64,000 nucleotides of DNA from Anthoceros angustus (GCA_010909165.1 VJWM01000025.1:1302001-1366000), one strand, 5' to 3'. Positions 43,566-56,225 are shown, numbered from the stretch's first letter. The notes: generated by a model not told the origin, from the sequence alone. Translations and numbers: made by a program.

Positions 43566-44050
43566 TCAAATACCGCCGCCAAGCTACAGAAAATAACAGG
43601 ACAGTTACCAGCCGATCGTGACAGAGAAAAACCAAAGGATTTCTCACAAAGACCAATACCAGCACGGCTTCAATTTCTGCCTTGGAAATGGGAGTCCGCT
43701 TTGGCTGAATGGACGCCCTCCCGCCTGTACTGGAATTCCTCACATAGGCAGGAACACCTGACGGATCCGTTTCTTTTCTCAACCCTTGCCCTGAATCCAC
43801 TCAAAAGAAATGAGACACAGAGATCGGACCCGATCCCGTCTCCGACCCATGGCAAAAGCTGCTACCATCGAGAGGCTTTATCCCCGGACATCCTCACATC
43901 GAGACAGCTTCTTGACACATACATACGACACACAGAGCCACAGAGAAGCAACGCCGCACCTTCAGCCTGCTGAGGCTTGCCAGCACCGGGCCCCCGCCGC
44001 ACCGGAAACTTAATCAGCGGAATCCGCTTCGCAATCTGTTGCCCCGCCAT
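43566..44050 (-). CDS. KGD4: KGD4/MRPS36-like 2-oxoglutarate dehydrogenase adaptor
   Basis: Three exons: 44050-43960, 43790-43660 and a final 18-nt exon 43583-43566; 79 aa. The start MAGQQIAKRIPLIKFPVRRG matches the family's PLIxFPxR motif and the end TPISKAEIEAVLLGGGI matches the conserved C-terminus, which enters the dehydrogenase core. KGD4 tethers the E3 subunit to the E2 core of the mitochondrial 2-oxoglutarate dehydrogenase complex; it was earlier named mitochondrial ribosomal protein S36. The 18-nt terminal exon is defined by ctgtag|CTTGGC and gives exactly the expected LGG end. The in-frame GTG upstream at 44119 is not a plausible start. Confidence 0.85.
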
Positions 44051-44307
44051 GCCTTGCAACAGTCCTTGGAAGATGCGCGACAGCCGAACAGCGAGAGGCG
44101 AACGGCGTCCCTTGATCACACACCGCCTTCGTTGCTACGGCTAAAGCCTGGCTGCGTCACTAAAGCGATCAGTATCTTTTCTTCGAATTTGGTATTTGTT
44201 TTGTTCAAGGGTCCGGCATCTGGATCATTCATCGGAACCAAAGGTGTGGGATCCCGTCTTCTTCCCCCGCTGGGGTTACGGTAGACAGGGATCCTCGGAG
44301 CTCCAGC

Positions 44308-44907
44308 ATGATTCTGGGAAGAAGCTCAGTCGCATCGTGCTTAGCTCCTCCGGTGCAGCATCCGTTTAGGGCAGGCTGGCTGCCAGCGTCACATGTTTTG
44401 GTCACCCGCCGGAGAGCATCAGCGTTCCGAGGTGCTTTTATCAGAAGTGCCACATCCGACGGCTCGACAGAGGATGCGCCGGAGCCATTTGAGGTACGTG
44501 CTTCACGGTCACCGATGAATTAGGTGTCCTGTGCTGCATAGATTGCACGCCGCTTTGCTGAGGCAAGCAAATAAATGACTCTGTTAGGGCTCCGCCGTGC
44601 AAATTGATCTGCAACTCCCTCGGAGGAGACTGCTAGTGCAATTCAAGTGCAACGTCTGCACCACAACAACACAGCGGCTTGTGAATCCCGAGGCATACAA
44701 GCGAGGCACAGTCTTTGTCCAGGTCAGGCACAGATTTGTTGAATGCGCCGGTAGAGTGGTTATCGACCTAACAGGGCCTCGATTGTGCAGTGTGCAGGTT
44801 GTGAATCGTATCACCAGCTGGTTGATAACCTGGGACTGATTGAGGAGTATGATTTCAGGAAACCTGCCGCAGAGTCTTCGGTAAAGTCCGCCCAGGATGA
44901 TGTCTAG
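44308..44907 (+). CDS. DNL-type zinc-finger HSP70 escort protein
   Basis: Exons 44308-44493, 44588-44722, 44791-44907; introns 94 and 68 bp; 145 aa. The first exon encodes a basic, acid-poor leader (VTRRRASAFRGAFIRSAT) expected to enter mitochondria or plastids. The rest is the DNL zinc finger: LVQFKCNVCTTTTQRLVN, then KRGTVFVQCAGCESYHQLVD, then DNLGLIEEYDF, with zinc ligands in two CxxC pairs. Such proteins (Tim15/Zim17/Hep1; plant HEP1/HEP2) keep organellar HSP70 soluble and active. The joined phases agree and the stop follows shortly after the domain. Which organelle is served cannot be told. Confidence 0.93.
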
Positions 44908-46160
<1,253 letters not shown>

Positions 46161-46439
46161 TGGGGTGCTCGGGGTGATGTTAATACTTCATATGACCGAA
46201 TGTTCCTGCTAAGTTCCCACTCCTCTTTGTGGAATAGCTCTCGTGTAGCACATCTTACCCTGAAACTGAGATGCAACGTCTCTGATTCCGACATTCTAGA
46301 AGCAAGCTGTTGTTGACGCATGATGGACTGATGGATTTCAACAACAGCCCGCATCATGGAGACAGCATATGATCAGAATGGTGTGCACAAAATGTCTTCG
46401 TGCCCTGTGTGGCAATACTTTAGATCGCGCAATATGTTA

Positions 46440-47075
46440 GAGGTGATGGAGCGACGGGAGAACTTGATGTTTTCAATGGGATGACTTTCAAGGATGGTTA
46501 CCTCCACAAGATGGTCTCTCGGAAGAGAGTGGATACCAATGTGGTCCCAACTTTTGATGAGCTGCAGAAATTTCAGAAACCTGGAGAAGATGGCAGTATA
46601 GATGCAACGGGGGTTCCTTCAGCGTTGTCCTGAAAGCGAAGGGGCAAGCTGCTGAAAGGTGATGCTGTTGAGATTATCGAAGGAGACATGCAGAAATTGA
46701 TGGGAAATGTGGGAAAGGTTGATGAAGACACAGTATACATCCGTCCAAAGGATTTGTCGCTTCAAGTAATTTCTGTCCTCCTCTAGTTTGTTTTTTTCGG
46801 TTTCACTCAGCTGCAAGATGTAGCAGATTGGTTAGCACAGTATTACACTCTACTTGATGAACCCTTTCATGTTACAGGAAACAAGTGGTGTGAATGAGTC
46901 ACAAGTGCGGAGATTTTTCAAGACAGGAGATCAGAGGCTTGCTAATAGGATGCTCATCGGTGGAGAAGTGAAGCCCTTTGTTGAAGTCGGTATGACACTC
47001 CATCTGGAAGGAATCAATGTACAAAGACTGCTGAGCAGCCCGGTCGTCGTAGGTGGTGAGCGCTCAGAGTGGTGA
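46440..47075 (+). pseudogene. SPT5 transcription elongation factor fragment
   Basis: Pieces of plant SPT5 are visible: MTFKDGYLHKMVSRKRVD, PTFDELQKFQKPGEDG, then a TGA within the expected ALxxKRKGK linker, KGDAVEIIEGDMQKLMGNVG, KVDEDTVYIRPKDLSLQ, and after about 115 bp VNESQVRRFFKTGDQ. The stop codon and a frame change near 46470 show decay. It covers only the region around the first KOW domains. Confidence 0.82.
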
Positions 47076-47329
47076 TGTCGTGCGTCCGCCACGCTGGAGT
47101 TTTCAGTCGGTAGACACAGCCAGTTGGAGTGTCAAGGAGGAATAAAAATCATTACAACACTAGTCCATTTGTTGTAGTGGTGGGACATTTAGAAGTTTCA
47201 CTCCTTTTTCTCTTTGGAAACGGAAACGGGGCAGAAAAACATTACAAAAGTACGGTATGGTTAAGGTGTGGTTAAACTTAACTTGTATCCGGGTAGGGTT
47301 AGGTGACGTTTGCTAGGGTCAACCTGAGA

Positions 47330-47460
47330 GTTAGGGAACCTTGGTGAGTGTCACCTATTAGGGCACGCCACGTGCCCTGAAGTGACCTTGCAGGTGCCGA
47401 CTAGCTTGGGGGTTGGGTAACCTTGGTGCGGGTCACCTATCAGGGCACGCCACGTGGCAC
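47330..47460. repeat. About 80-bp direct repeats with CACGTG
   Basis: Two copies share aaccttggtg, gtcacctat and agggcacgccacgtg, starting near 47334 and 47415. Weaker copies of ggttaggtgaccttggt lie on both sides (about 47290 and 47470). Confidence 0.75.
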
Positions 47461-48047
47461 AGAACATGCGGGTTAGGTGACCTTGGTGTTGGTCAGCCTG
47501 GAGGTTAGGAAACCCAGGTGCGGTTAAGTCGAGCTATCTCACGCATTTGTGGGCGATCAGGCAAACACGAGAGTACACGTGTAGCGCGCTAAATAAAAAT
47601 GTGGCAAATGCCGTCGCACTTTGCAGGTTTCAAAACCGTGACCTTGGCTATGTTGGTCAAACTCTTTGCCAAATGTTACACCACTTTCCCTCAAGCAAAT
47701 TCTTGTATTCAGTTTAGCTTTATGTTTATTAATTTTTGCGCACGCATGCAGATCACGTAGTAGGTTTCGAACCCGCGACATCGACTACACCACTTTCCCT
47801 TATGTGTGTCCAAATGGCTTAGGCCAAATGGACACACATTTATAAGAACGTAATTATTAAGCATCCTGCGCTAGGATCGGTACTTAGATGGGGTGCCTAA
47901 AGGGAATGGATGCCCTTGGTGCTAGTAGCTTAGGCATACCATGGTACAAGTTGTTAAGTACCAAGTCCCATGACGGAAATCCTTCGTTAGTGGACTGAAA
48001 TAAAATTCTTCTTCTTCTTCTTATGCAAATTCTTGTATCAGTATTAT

Positions 48048-48127
<80 letters not shown>
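48048..48127. repeat. Back-to-back (AAT)n and (ATT)n tract
   Basis: About 38 bp of AAT repeats to 48087 is followed directly by about 39 bp of ATT repeats, making one near-perfect palindrome. Confidence 0.95.
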
Positions 48128-48876
48128 TTTGTGGGCGCATGCCAAAATATTACCTGATCGCCCACGCAACCTGTAATATCAGTTTACCGTTATTTTATTA
48201 ATTTTTTGCTCCAGCATGGAGAAACACAACTAGCTATCTAGTATTGTTCTCGTGGCATTCGATCTGGTAGCCGCAGCTAGCCTGCGGCAAGGACATGTCT
48301 CTTAGGATTGTTATTGATAATATTAATAAACACAAATTACGTGTTCCCAAGAATATGTTCCTTGTCGTGCCATGCTTGAAATAGTCATGGGGTAGTATAG
48401 ATGAGGATAACAACATGGTGGTTAAGAGCACCCTATGTAGATATGGCGTGGGATGAGGTGCCTACATTTTGGTTAGTTTTAGTTTGGATTGGTTCTCCCT
48501 TTCTAGATATGGCTTCGGAACATGCTTTCCCTTTAGTCTCAGTTAGTCCTTATTTTGTTTCTCTTATATTTTGATCACACAGATCTCATTTTGTTTCCCT
48601 TAGATTTTGATCGCTCATACTCTCAGTTAGTTCCCTTAGATTTTGATCGCTCATACGCTTAGTTCCCTGGGATGGCTTGGTATTTTCTGTCACCATTATA
48701 TGAAAGTGCTATATCATACGGACACCGAGACTTTATCGAGACATGCAAGCTCATAGAAACCGGAACAGTTTCAATAAGTGCCACAAGAGTCCTGCTCTGT
48801 TGTCGGATTATTCTCTTTATTAACTTTCAAAAATTAAGAATTTAAATCATCCCGTATGTAGGTCTACCGCAAGGGT

Positions 48877-51111
48877 TTACTGCATCGACGAGTGGAACAT
48901 CCTTCCTCCGGCTAATTCATCCAGTCGTCGACGAACGCAAGGAAAGTTGCTCACGCTTTCAGCCTGTTGAGGCGATTCTGCAGCTGCTTCATAGTGGGGC
49001 TGCAAGATTTTGTAAAGCAACAGACGGACATCGGTGTCTCCAAACTCATGGCTCGGTATCTGCTCCAGAACCTTCAGAGCTTCCTCACCATCATTCCCAG
49101 ACACAAATGCGCGGAAAAGCCTGATCCTCGAGAAGATGTTTAGCGGCAACCCTGCCCGTTCCATGGCTTGAACAACCTCTGGAGCTCGTCTGGAATCTTT
49201 CTGAACTGTGCAGCCATCGAGTAAAGCTTCAAGAGCTAGGCGCGTGGGGTGCATGCCCATGTGCCGCATCACCTCCACCATTGCAAACCCGTCATCCACG
49301 GTCTTTGGACATCCGCTGTCATCATCGTCTTTGTCACCCATCGAAATGCCAAGAAATATCTTGTCGAATAACACACCTGCATCTGCATTGCCCTCGGATG
49401 TCACCTCTTTCAGAAACTCCACTGCCCTTTCAAGCTCTCTCTGGCGAACACAAGCTAGCAGAATGGCCACACAGGACAAGGTCAAGTTCACCTGGCCAGT
49501 CCCTTTTGTCTCCTCAAAAACTGCAAACATGCGACCCAAGTCCCCTGCTGCCCCCAGTAGCCTCAGAAGCATCCCAGTTGCATAAGCATCTGGCCGGATG
49601 TTGGCAGTCATCATCTTGTCATAGAGTTCCAGAGCTTCATCAACACGTCGCTCGGCTGCCAGACCAGTCAGTAGTGCACTTTGTACCTCCATGCCAAGCT
49701 GCTGGCCTTCATCTTCGGCCTCTTGCAGCAGCAGACGTGCCCGGTCAAGCTTGCCACTGCGCACCAACACGCTTATCATGGAGGCTAGCACATACTTTGT
49801 GGGCTTTATACCCTTGCTTTTCATGTCCTTCAGCAACTTGGATGCTCTCTGTTCATCTTTCCTTTGAGAGCAAGCATGAAGTAGTGCTGCATATGTCGCA
49901 GCATCAGGCTCTACCCCATCTGCTGCCATCTCACCTTGCACAGAAAGAGCGCGCTTTAGCAGGCCTTTCCTTCCAAACCCGTCGATGATTGGACTGTATG
50001 TGTGTGCTGTAGGTTTGATGCCTTGCTGCTTCATCTCTGCAAGAAGGTTGTAAGCCTTCTCCATATCATCTGCCTTAACGCTGGCATGTATCAGCATGTT
50101 GAAAGTCACAGCTGTTGGCTGCACTCCGATTCTCTTCATGTGCTCCACAGCCTCATGTGCATTGTCTACCCTCATCTTCCTGCAATAATGTCGAACAAAA
50201 GGATTGAACGAGGAAGCACTCAACTGTAACCCCTTCTGCTGCATCTCCTCGAGCAGCGCAAATCCTGCAGATAACAGGCCTTGCTTGCATGCTGCATCTA
50301 TCAAGATGTTGAATGTGGCTGGGCTCATTGTAATCGGTGCTACAGCCCTCTCCATTCTCCTAAAAACAGCCAAAGCCCCATCAAGCTTGCAAACATCTGT
50401 CACTCCAGCCATGTAGGCACTGACAAGATAAGAAATGCGTGGCCCCTCCATGCCAGGCCTGCCCCTGCCCTTGAGCAATCCCATGTGGTAGATAGCTTCT
50501 TTCTCATACCCACATCTCCCGAGGCATTGAAATGCTGCAGCGAAGGCTTTTTCACAAGACGCTTTCAAGGACGCGTCTGCCAGCATTTCCATAAGCTCAT
50601 CAACTCTGTCTAGGTCAGCTAAGGCCTTCATCAACCAAACATACACAGAAGATGGAAGAACCAGATTCTCAGCCTTTGCTGCTCTGAACAGACCAAGGGC
50701 CTCGTCCAAGTTTCCATCCTTTATGCAAAGGTTGAATTCATGCAGCTTCCTCTCATTCTTCAGCAGCATAACACCAGCAGTTTTGGACAGTCTGTCAGGG
50801 CTCGCAGAATCCAGCAGTTCGGAGAGCAACTCCTTGTCCAACAAATGAAGTTTTTGTGCGTTGCCAGCATTTGAGGTCCAAACCTCAGTCAAACCTGTCC
50901 TCAAGCTCTGCTCCTTCGTCGGGCTACTGTCCACCTCATGGGGTTCAGGACAAACTCCTCCGATGTCAACAGGGTCGATCATCAGCCTGGTTGTGGGCAT
51001 GGGCGAAACAGTTGATGAAGAGGAGAAAGCACGCCGGCAAGCAACTGCAAGGGGATGAAAAACCCCCGCTGTTCGCATAAGGTATGCCACTGAGCCATGA
51101 ACTCTGACCAT
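48877..51111 (-). CDS. P-class PPR protein, probably mitochondrial
   Basis: Single exon, 744 aa, ATG at 51111. The N-terminus (MVRVHGSVAYLMRTAGVF, then CRRAFSSSSTV) is a typical mitochondrial presequence. From residue about 130 there are 35-residue P-type repeats, clearest at ATFNILIDAACKQGLLSAGF, VTFNMLIHASVKADDMEKAY, HTYSPIIDGFGRKGLLKRAL and ATYAALLHACSQRKDEQRAS. There are no PLS triplets and no E or DYW domain, so it is not an editing enzyme; P-class proteins stabilise, cleave or help translate organelle RNAs. A short acidic run GDKDDDDSG interrupts the C-terminal half. It diverges from the METTL13-like gene, with 376 bp between start codons. I cannot assign an individual orthologue. Confidence 0.93.
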   Translation of the reverse strand: MVRVHGSVAYLMRTAGVFHPLAVACRRAFSSSSTVSPMPTTRLMIDPVDIGGVCPEPHEVDSSPTKEQSLRTGLTEVWTSNAGNAQKLHLLDKELLSELLDSASPDRLSKTAGVMLLKNERKLHEFNLCIKDGNLDEALGLFRAAKAENLVLPSSVYVWLMKALADLDRVDELMEMLADASLKASCEKAFAAAFQCLGRCGYEKEAIYHMGLLKGRGRPGMEGPRISYLVSAYMAGVTDVCKLDGALAVFRRMERAVAPITMSPATFNILIDAACKQGLLSAGFALLEEMQQKGLQLSASSFNPFVRHYCRKMRVDNAHEAVEHMKRIGVQPTAVTFNMLIHASVKADDMEKAYNLLAEMKQQGIKPTAHTYSPIIDGFGRKGLLKRALSVQGEMAADGVEPDAATYAALLHACSQRKDEQRASKLLKDMKSKGIKPTKYVLASMISVLVRSGKLDRARLLLQEAEDEGQQLGMEVQSALLTGLAAERRVDEALELYDKMMTANIRPDAYATGMLLRLLGAAGDLGRMFAVFEETKGTGQVNLTLSCVAILLACVRQRELERAVEFLKEVTSEGNADAGVLFDKIFLGISMGDKDDDDSGCPKTVDDGFAMVEVMRHMGMHPTRLALEALLDGCTVQKDSRRAPEVVQAMERAGLPLNIFSRIRLFRAFVSGNDGEEALKVLEQIPSHEFGDTDVRLLLYKILQPHYEAAAESPQQAESVSNFPCVRRRLDELAGGRMFHSSMQ

Positions 51112-51267
51112 CTGATGGAAGATCTAAACGATGGCTTCTGCAGAGAAGCAAATACAACCACTTGACAAGAATGTCAGACGTGATGCTAAGGGACGAGTTC
51201 ACAGACCCTTTGGAGCCAACTTCCAACACCATCCCCTCAGCCATACCAAAGCAAATTCTTGACTTGC

Positions 51268-51345
51268 AGATGACAGGTCCATCCAACCCAGAAAAATTCC
51301 TCCTGAGAAATTCGCACATAGCCGTATTAACCAGCAGCAACAAGC
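51268..51345. repeat. Dispersed repeat, copy B
   Basis: Same-orientation partner of 45248-45325, located between the divergent P-class PPR and methyltransferase genes. On the minus strand it reads MCEFLRRNFSGLDGP, without support as a gene. Confidence 0.85.
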
Positions 51346-51487
51346 TCCGAGCAGCAAACCGATGTCGCACCCCAAAAACGACGGGGCAGGTCTTATCATG
51401 GCAGCTTCCAAAAGATGAGCCTTCCTTGTCATATGTTGTCCGATTCTGCCTCCGGAACAAGAGGCAGTAGGATGATGTAGTAGTGTG

Positions 51488-53239
51488 ATGGCCTCGCCGC
51501 CTGGCATGTTCGAGAATCTGCATCCAGGCCGGCGTCTGGTTCTGGAGTTTGCGCTTGCGGGCTTGTGTGCGGATGCGGAGGCAGAGGCAGAGGCAGCTGG
51601 GGGGTTTGTATCCGCGGTGGTGCTGGATTCCGCCTTGAAGTGGGATGAGGCTCTCCCTCAGTGCGTAGCGATGCTTGTGCCCCTGGGGAGGGAGGAGGAT
51701 TGGCTGTTCTCCTCGGAAGGAGGGCAGTGGCAGCTGCTGGGATCCGCCGGTGTGAGCCGGATGGTGATTTTCTTGTGGCACGCCGTAGAGGCTAGGTCCG
51801 AAGCATCTGCCTTGCAACGGGGGAGGGAAGAGGAATTTCTGAAGGCGACGCTGAGCCGTCTGGTACCAGCCTTCTGCCCAAAGGCATTGTTTCAGCAAGG
51901 CGTCCCGGTTGTGCCTTTCGTTTCGTACGCAGACGATGTAGTGGGACGTGTGATCGTGGAGGAATGCTTTTCTCCGCTAACAGGCTCTATGGTTGTTGAA
52001 GACGTGGAGCTGGAACCAGGTGATCGTGAAGCAGAGGGAGATGGGATCACATCGTCACAGGTATGTGTTTCTGCGGTTCATCTGCAAGAGATGGTGATGT
52101 CTTTTCATATGCTCGTATGACCAAAGTCCATGTGGTACCATGTGTTTTAGGACAGGTCAGTGGAGGAGCTCGAAAGCTGCGGGCAGCTGGGCCTAGGGAT
52201 GCCTGTCAGAAGTCTGTTGCGGCGTAGGCTTCGATTCAAGCGGATGCCCAACTTGATTCAGACGGAGGTGGGTTTGCACTCGTCTGGTGCAAGCACGGAT
52301 GGTGATGACGAGCACACTGGGAAGATGGGAACGAGATGCGTGGATCATGATAGGCTTGTCCACAGATATCTCGCTCCCATTGTTGCTGGTCTGGTGTTGG
52401 TGTCTCCACGGTTTGATGCTTGCACCGGGAGTGAAGGTAGAGTAAAGGTGTTGTGTGTGGGAGTTGGAGGTGGAGCTCTTCCCAGGTTTCTTCACAGACA
52501 TCTCCCATCATTCGAGATACTGGTGAGAAGCTTACCCTTCTTCTTTGCGGTGCGAAACTAGAAGAGAAGGACTTGTTGGCTCATGTACTTCTCGTTGGTT
52601 GATGTGGTAATTCGTGATGCTCAGGCAGTGGATCTGGATGAGGTGGTTTTGAGGTTGGCAAGGCAGCACTTCGATCTCTTAGAGGATGACAGGCTGCGCG
52701 TGAGGGCCTGTGATGGATGGAAGCTGGTTGTCGACTTGGCTGAAAAGGTAGTGAAGCTGGGCCTTGCAACCGACACCTGGTCCAGATTGTGGCAGCATGA
52801 AGCGGCTGCAAATCACACCTCATGCTTGCATGCCGCTGAATTAGATCATGCCAACACGGCGTCTGGCAGACGTGAAGATCCCCGGTTTCATGTCATCGTC
52901 TTGGACGTGGATGCAGCAGACCCCAAACTGGGTTTGAGCTCTCCTCCTCCTATTTTTTTAGAGAAATTTTTCCTCTTGTCAGCTTGCGTTTGCCTGCATC
53001 AAGGTGGCATGCTCGCCATAAATGTAATACCGTCTGGCTGGAACAGTTTTCAAGTTTTGGTGGACGCCTTGAAGGCGGTGTTTGCTGAAGTGTATGCCAT
53101 CCCCGTCGAGGATGGAATCAGCCAAGTAGTTTTTGCGTTGCCTTCGGAACTCCCTCTATTTCCTTACTCTGGTCCCCTGTCAAGTCAGGTGGAGCAACTT
53201 GTAGACAGAAAGTTGAAAGGCCTCATCTGCAAACTTTGA
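51488..53239 (+). CDS. METTL13-like methyltransferase, C-terminal half only
   Basis: Exons 51488-52060, 52151-52522 and 52625-53239; introns 90 and 102 bp; about 519 aa. The first exon matches the middle of METTL13 (LHPGRRLVLEF, CVAMLVPLGREEDWLFSSEG, GQWQL). The second and third form a spermidine-synthase-like methyltransferase: VDHDRLVHRYLAPIVAGL, VKVLCVGVGGGALPRFLHRH (SAM-binding motif I), AVDLDEVVLRLARQHF, FHVIVLDVDAADPKLGLSSP. In animals the C-terminal domain of METTL13 methylates the N-terminus of eEF1A and the N-terminal domain methylates Lys55. The N-terminal domain is missing: the 376 bp upstream show no trace of it. Either the gene is shorter in this lineage or the first domain sits in a separate gene. 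Confidence 0.88.
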
Positions 53240-53403
53240 GGAAATTCTTTGATGGGCGAGAAATCCATTTAGAAAGCGGCTGTAAAGCTGTTGACAAACT
53301 TGAGTCTCTTAGACCCGCAAGGTTGGCAGCAAACTAGTCTGGCATGCACACCTTTCTGTTACAGCTGCTTCAAGGTGGCAGCAAGTCTGACAGATTTATA
53401 TTG

Positions 53404-55242
53404 TCACAGCGGATCGGAGCAGCCAGTTGCAGTGGGACACTCGCAAAAGCAGTCCGGCAAAGGCAAATCTCTCCCTGTTTCCACAGCCTGTTTGTGCACA
53501 TGCCACATGGTAGCCGCAACATCCTTGGGTTTAAAGCCTTCCGATGTCATGGCTACGGCAAAGGCCTTGCGATTCAGCACCAACGTTTCTTTCTTCCCGT
53601 TCAGCACTCTTGCTGCCACCACCATTTTGTCCATGTTCCCGAAATATGTTGCCACGTAGACGTCACTCTCCAGTGATACGAGATAGTCCAAAGCAGCTTT
53701 GCTGTTCCCCCTGAGCGACTGCAGGGCTCCCCCACCTAGCAGCTCCGACTTGGTGAAGACATTGCCGAAGGTCTGAGTAAAGCCAGCCTGTTCTATCAGG
53801 CTCCCTCCTGCTGCAAGATATATAGGCATGCTCCTGGGAAACCCAAGGGAGCGTAAGATGAATGCAGCCTCAGCAGGAGTGAGAGGACATTTTCCTCTGT
53901 TCCGCCATGCCACTGCGAGATCTCCTGTAAGCTCACTTCTACCCAGACCCCGACGAGCAGCCTCAACTGCACTCCTGGATGTGTTTGACAAGTCCGGATA
54001 AGCACACCGGCTGTAAGCAATAATGTCAGGCTCGAAACGGAGGTGAAGAGCTATGAAAGGACGTGGCATGTCCCTCAACAGCTGCTCTGCAACCTTCCTT
54101 AGCTTCTTCACTGGACGGAGGGCCTGGTGGCATGCCTGACACCTTGCAGCTTTTGCTCCAAGGGGGTGCCTGCAAAGAAAATCCAGTGCATGCCTGATCA
54201 ACACCCTGCCACACTCCGAGTTCAGACAGGCGACGAGAGGCCCACACACCTGTCAGGCCTCTGGCTTGCAGCAGGCCTGATGACTACCAGCTTCTCTTTC
54301 CGCAGGATGGGCAACACCACTTCGGTGTAGTCGAAGAGAGACTTGTTCTTGCTCTTCTGGCACTGCACGACTGTGGGTGCCTTGGAGAAGAGAGATGGTA
54401 CAACTTCAGTGGCCACACGAACATAACCCTTCATCTGCTTGATGAAGTACTTGGTGTCAAAGACATCTGCAAAAGCGCTGCCATGCATGCCATGCAACAG
54501 CGGCATCAGCCGGATAGGGTTCCTCACATCATGCCCGGCCTGATGCTGTCACTACCAGTCAGACATTGGTAAAACCTTGTGTCATTCCAGAAAGAGGAGA
54601 CCTCGAATTGTGGCAGCAGCAAGGTTGCATTCAAGAGGGAAGCCACTCCCACACCATCGCAGAACTGCCAAATTCAATCCAGGACAATAACACAATTCAA
54701 TTTACTACAAGAACAAGACTAAAAGCAAGCATTGTGACATTGTTTCTCTACACCCCGATCCTGACACGAGAATCAATGAACTAATCATGCACTTCTGCTA
54801 CGACTGCGGGCCATTACCAAGAGCTCAGCTTACATCTCGTCGCATCTGGTTAAGGCCACCAGCGCAATCCACTTGAAGAAAGCCGTTGCTCTTGGCGGGA
54901 AGGCTTCCTGCAGACAGAAGGAGCAACACAAACACAGACAAGGCCATGAGGACAGAGCTGGAATTGCGCGATTTCTGCACATGCCGTGGCCAGGCTCGGC
55001 TCACCTGCTGGAGGCTGGGAGCTCCACCAGGCACAGCGCATCCACTGCTTCTCAGGAACATTGCTCCACAGCTCTGTCCACCTCCCGCCGGCGGAGGGCG
55101 TGCGGGGAGCTTCCGAGAGCAGCACTGGCGGATTGAAGCGGGAGAGAGAAGGCAGCAGCGCCACCGTTCCTGCCAGCGCAATCAGCATGGCAGCCACTGC
55201 TGCTCTGGCCACACTTCTGCGCTGCCATAGCCGGGGCAACAT
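53404..55242 (-). CDS. O-fucosyltransferase family protein (GT106/DUF246)
   Basis: Five exons: 55242-55005, 54907-54834, 54664-54576, 54477-54250, 54169-53404; introns 80-169 bp; 464 aa. A signal-anchor at residues about 13-32 (AAVAAMLIALAGTVALLPSL) fits a type II Golgi membrane protein. Family motifs in order: NGFLQVDCAGGLNQMRRD, LLNATLLLPQF, FADVFDTKYFI, PFIALHLRFEPDIIAYSRC, PIYLAAGG for the donor-sugar region, and DYLVSLESDVYVATYFGNMD near the C-terminus. Plant members act on cell-wall pectin and other glycans; the individual acceptor is unknown. Part of the last exon is copied as a pseudogene at 40.4 kb, and part of exon 1 is copied into the repeat mosaic at about 56.85 kb. All phases agree. 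Confidence 0.92.
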
Positions 55243-55470
55243 TCTTTCCTCCCTTCAGCAAAAGAAGGTGCAACGCATCTGCACATTCTTCAGAGAGGAG
55301 CAGAGCATGCGTGCGGCTCCGCAATTCCAGATCCGCAGTGTCCTCGTTTGCGGTTAAGGATGTCGATGCAGCAGCAGCCCTAACGTACGATCTGGTGCGG
55401 TTGCACTTGCTTGCACGTCTCTGTGAGCGCTTCTCATCACCTACCTACATGACCCTCTGTCTGTCGCTTT

Positions 55471-55595
55471 GCAAGGAAGGCGCAGCAATGGTAATGCAAG
55501 GAAGGCGCAGCAATGGTAATGCAAGGAAGGCGCAGCAATGGTAATGCAAGGAAGGCGCAGCAATGGTAATGCAAGGAAGGCGCAGCAATGGTAAT
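55471..55595. repeat. 25-bp tandem array, five copies (A)
   Basis: Five perfect copies of a 25-bp unit, gcaaggaaggcgcagcaatg followed by gtaat, start at 55471. A sixth partial copy turns into gcttcaacaatggcgg. Confidence 0.97.
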
Positions 55596-55929
55596 GCAAG
55601 GAAGCTTCAACAATGGCGGCTTCCTTCGTTGCTTTCCTCCATTCTTCTATTCTTTGCTTTCATCCAAGCTTCTCTCCTTACTAATTCCTTCCTTCCATTC
55701 TTTGCTTTGTCAAAGCTTCAGACTCTTGAAGTTACATGGAATGCGCAATGTATGTACAGGGGAGGCCAGAGCTCCAGCACGCGCTCAGTGAGCTGTGGTA
55801 CGAGTCTGCTCAGCTGCTGACCTATTCAAGATGCTATCGTGAGAAACACAGCCTCCTCCCAGGTACTTGCGGAGTCTCTTGGACCATGGTCTGGCTTTGG
55901 CAAGCTTTCTTGCCTCTACTGCCGACTTC

Positions 55930-56225
55930 ACGTCTTCATACCTCTTCTCCTGCTCCTTCTTCTCTTTCTCCTGCTTCGCCTTCTCCTGTTCCCTCTTCTC
56001 CTGCTCCCTCTTCACCTGCTCCTTCTCTTTTTCCTGCTTCTCCTTCTTCTCCTGCTCTTGCTCGTCTTCGTTCTGCTCCTGCTCTTGCTCTTCTTCCTTC
56101 TTCCCCTGATCTTGTTCTTCTTCCTTCTTCTCTCGCTCTTGCCCTTCTGCCTTCTTCCCCTGCTCTTCTTCCTTCTTCTCCCGCTCTTGCTCTTTCTCCT
56201 TCTCCCTGGTCTCCTTCTCCTGCAG
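55930..56225. repeat. Pyrimidine tract (A)
   Basis: Almost pure C/T on the plus strand, built from ctcctgctc, ttgctcttc and ttccttctt. It yields long Leu/Ser-rich or Arg/Glu-rich spurious ORFs in several frames. Confidence 0.95.

Larger units (their letters stand above)
47076..48876. other. AT-rich intergenic region with repeats
   Basis: No gene. It includes two imperfect direct repeats near 47334 and 47415 and the AAT/ATT tract near 48048. Confidence 0.6.
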
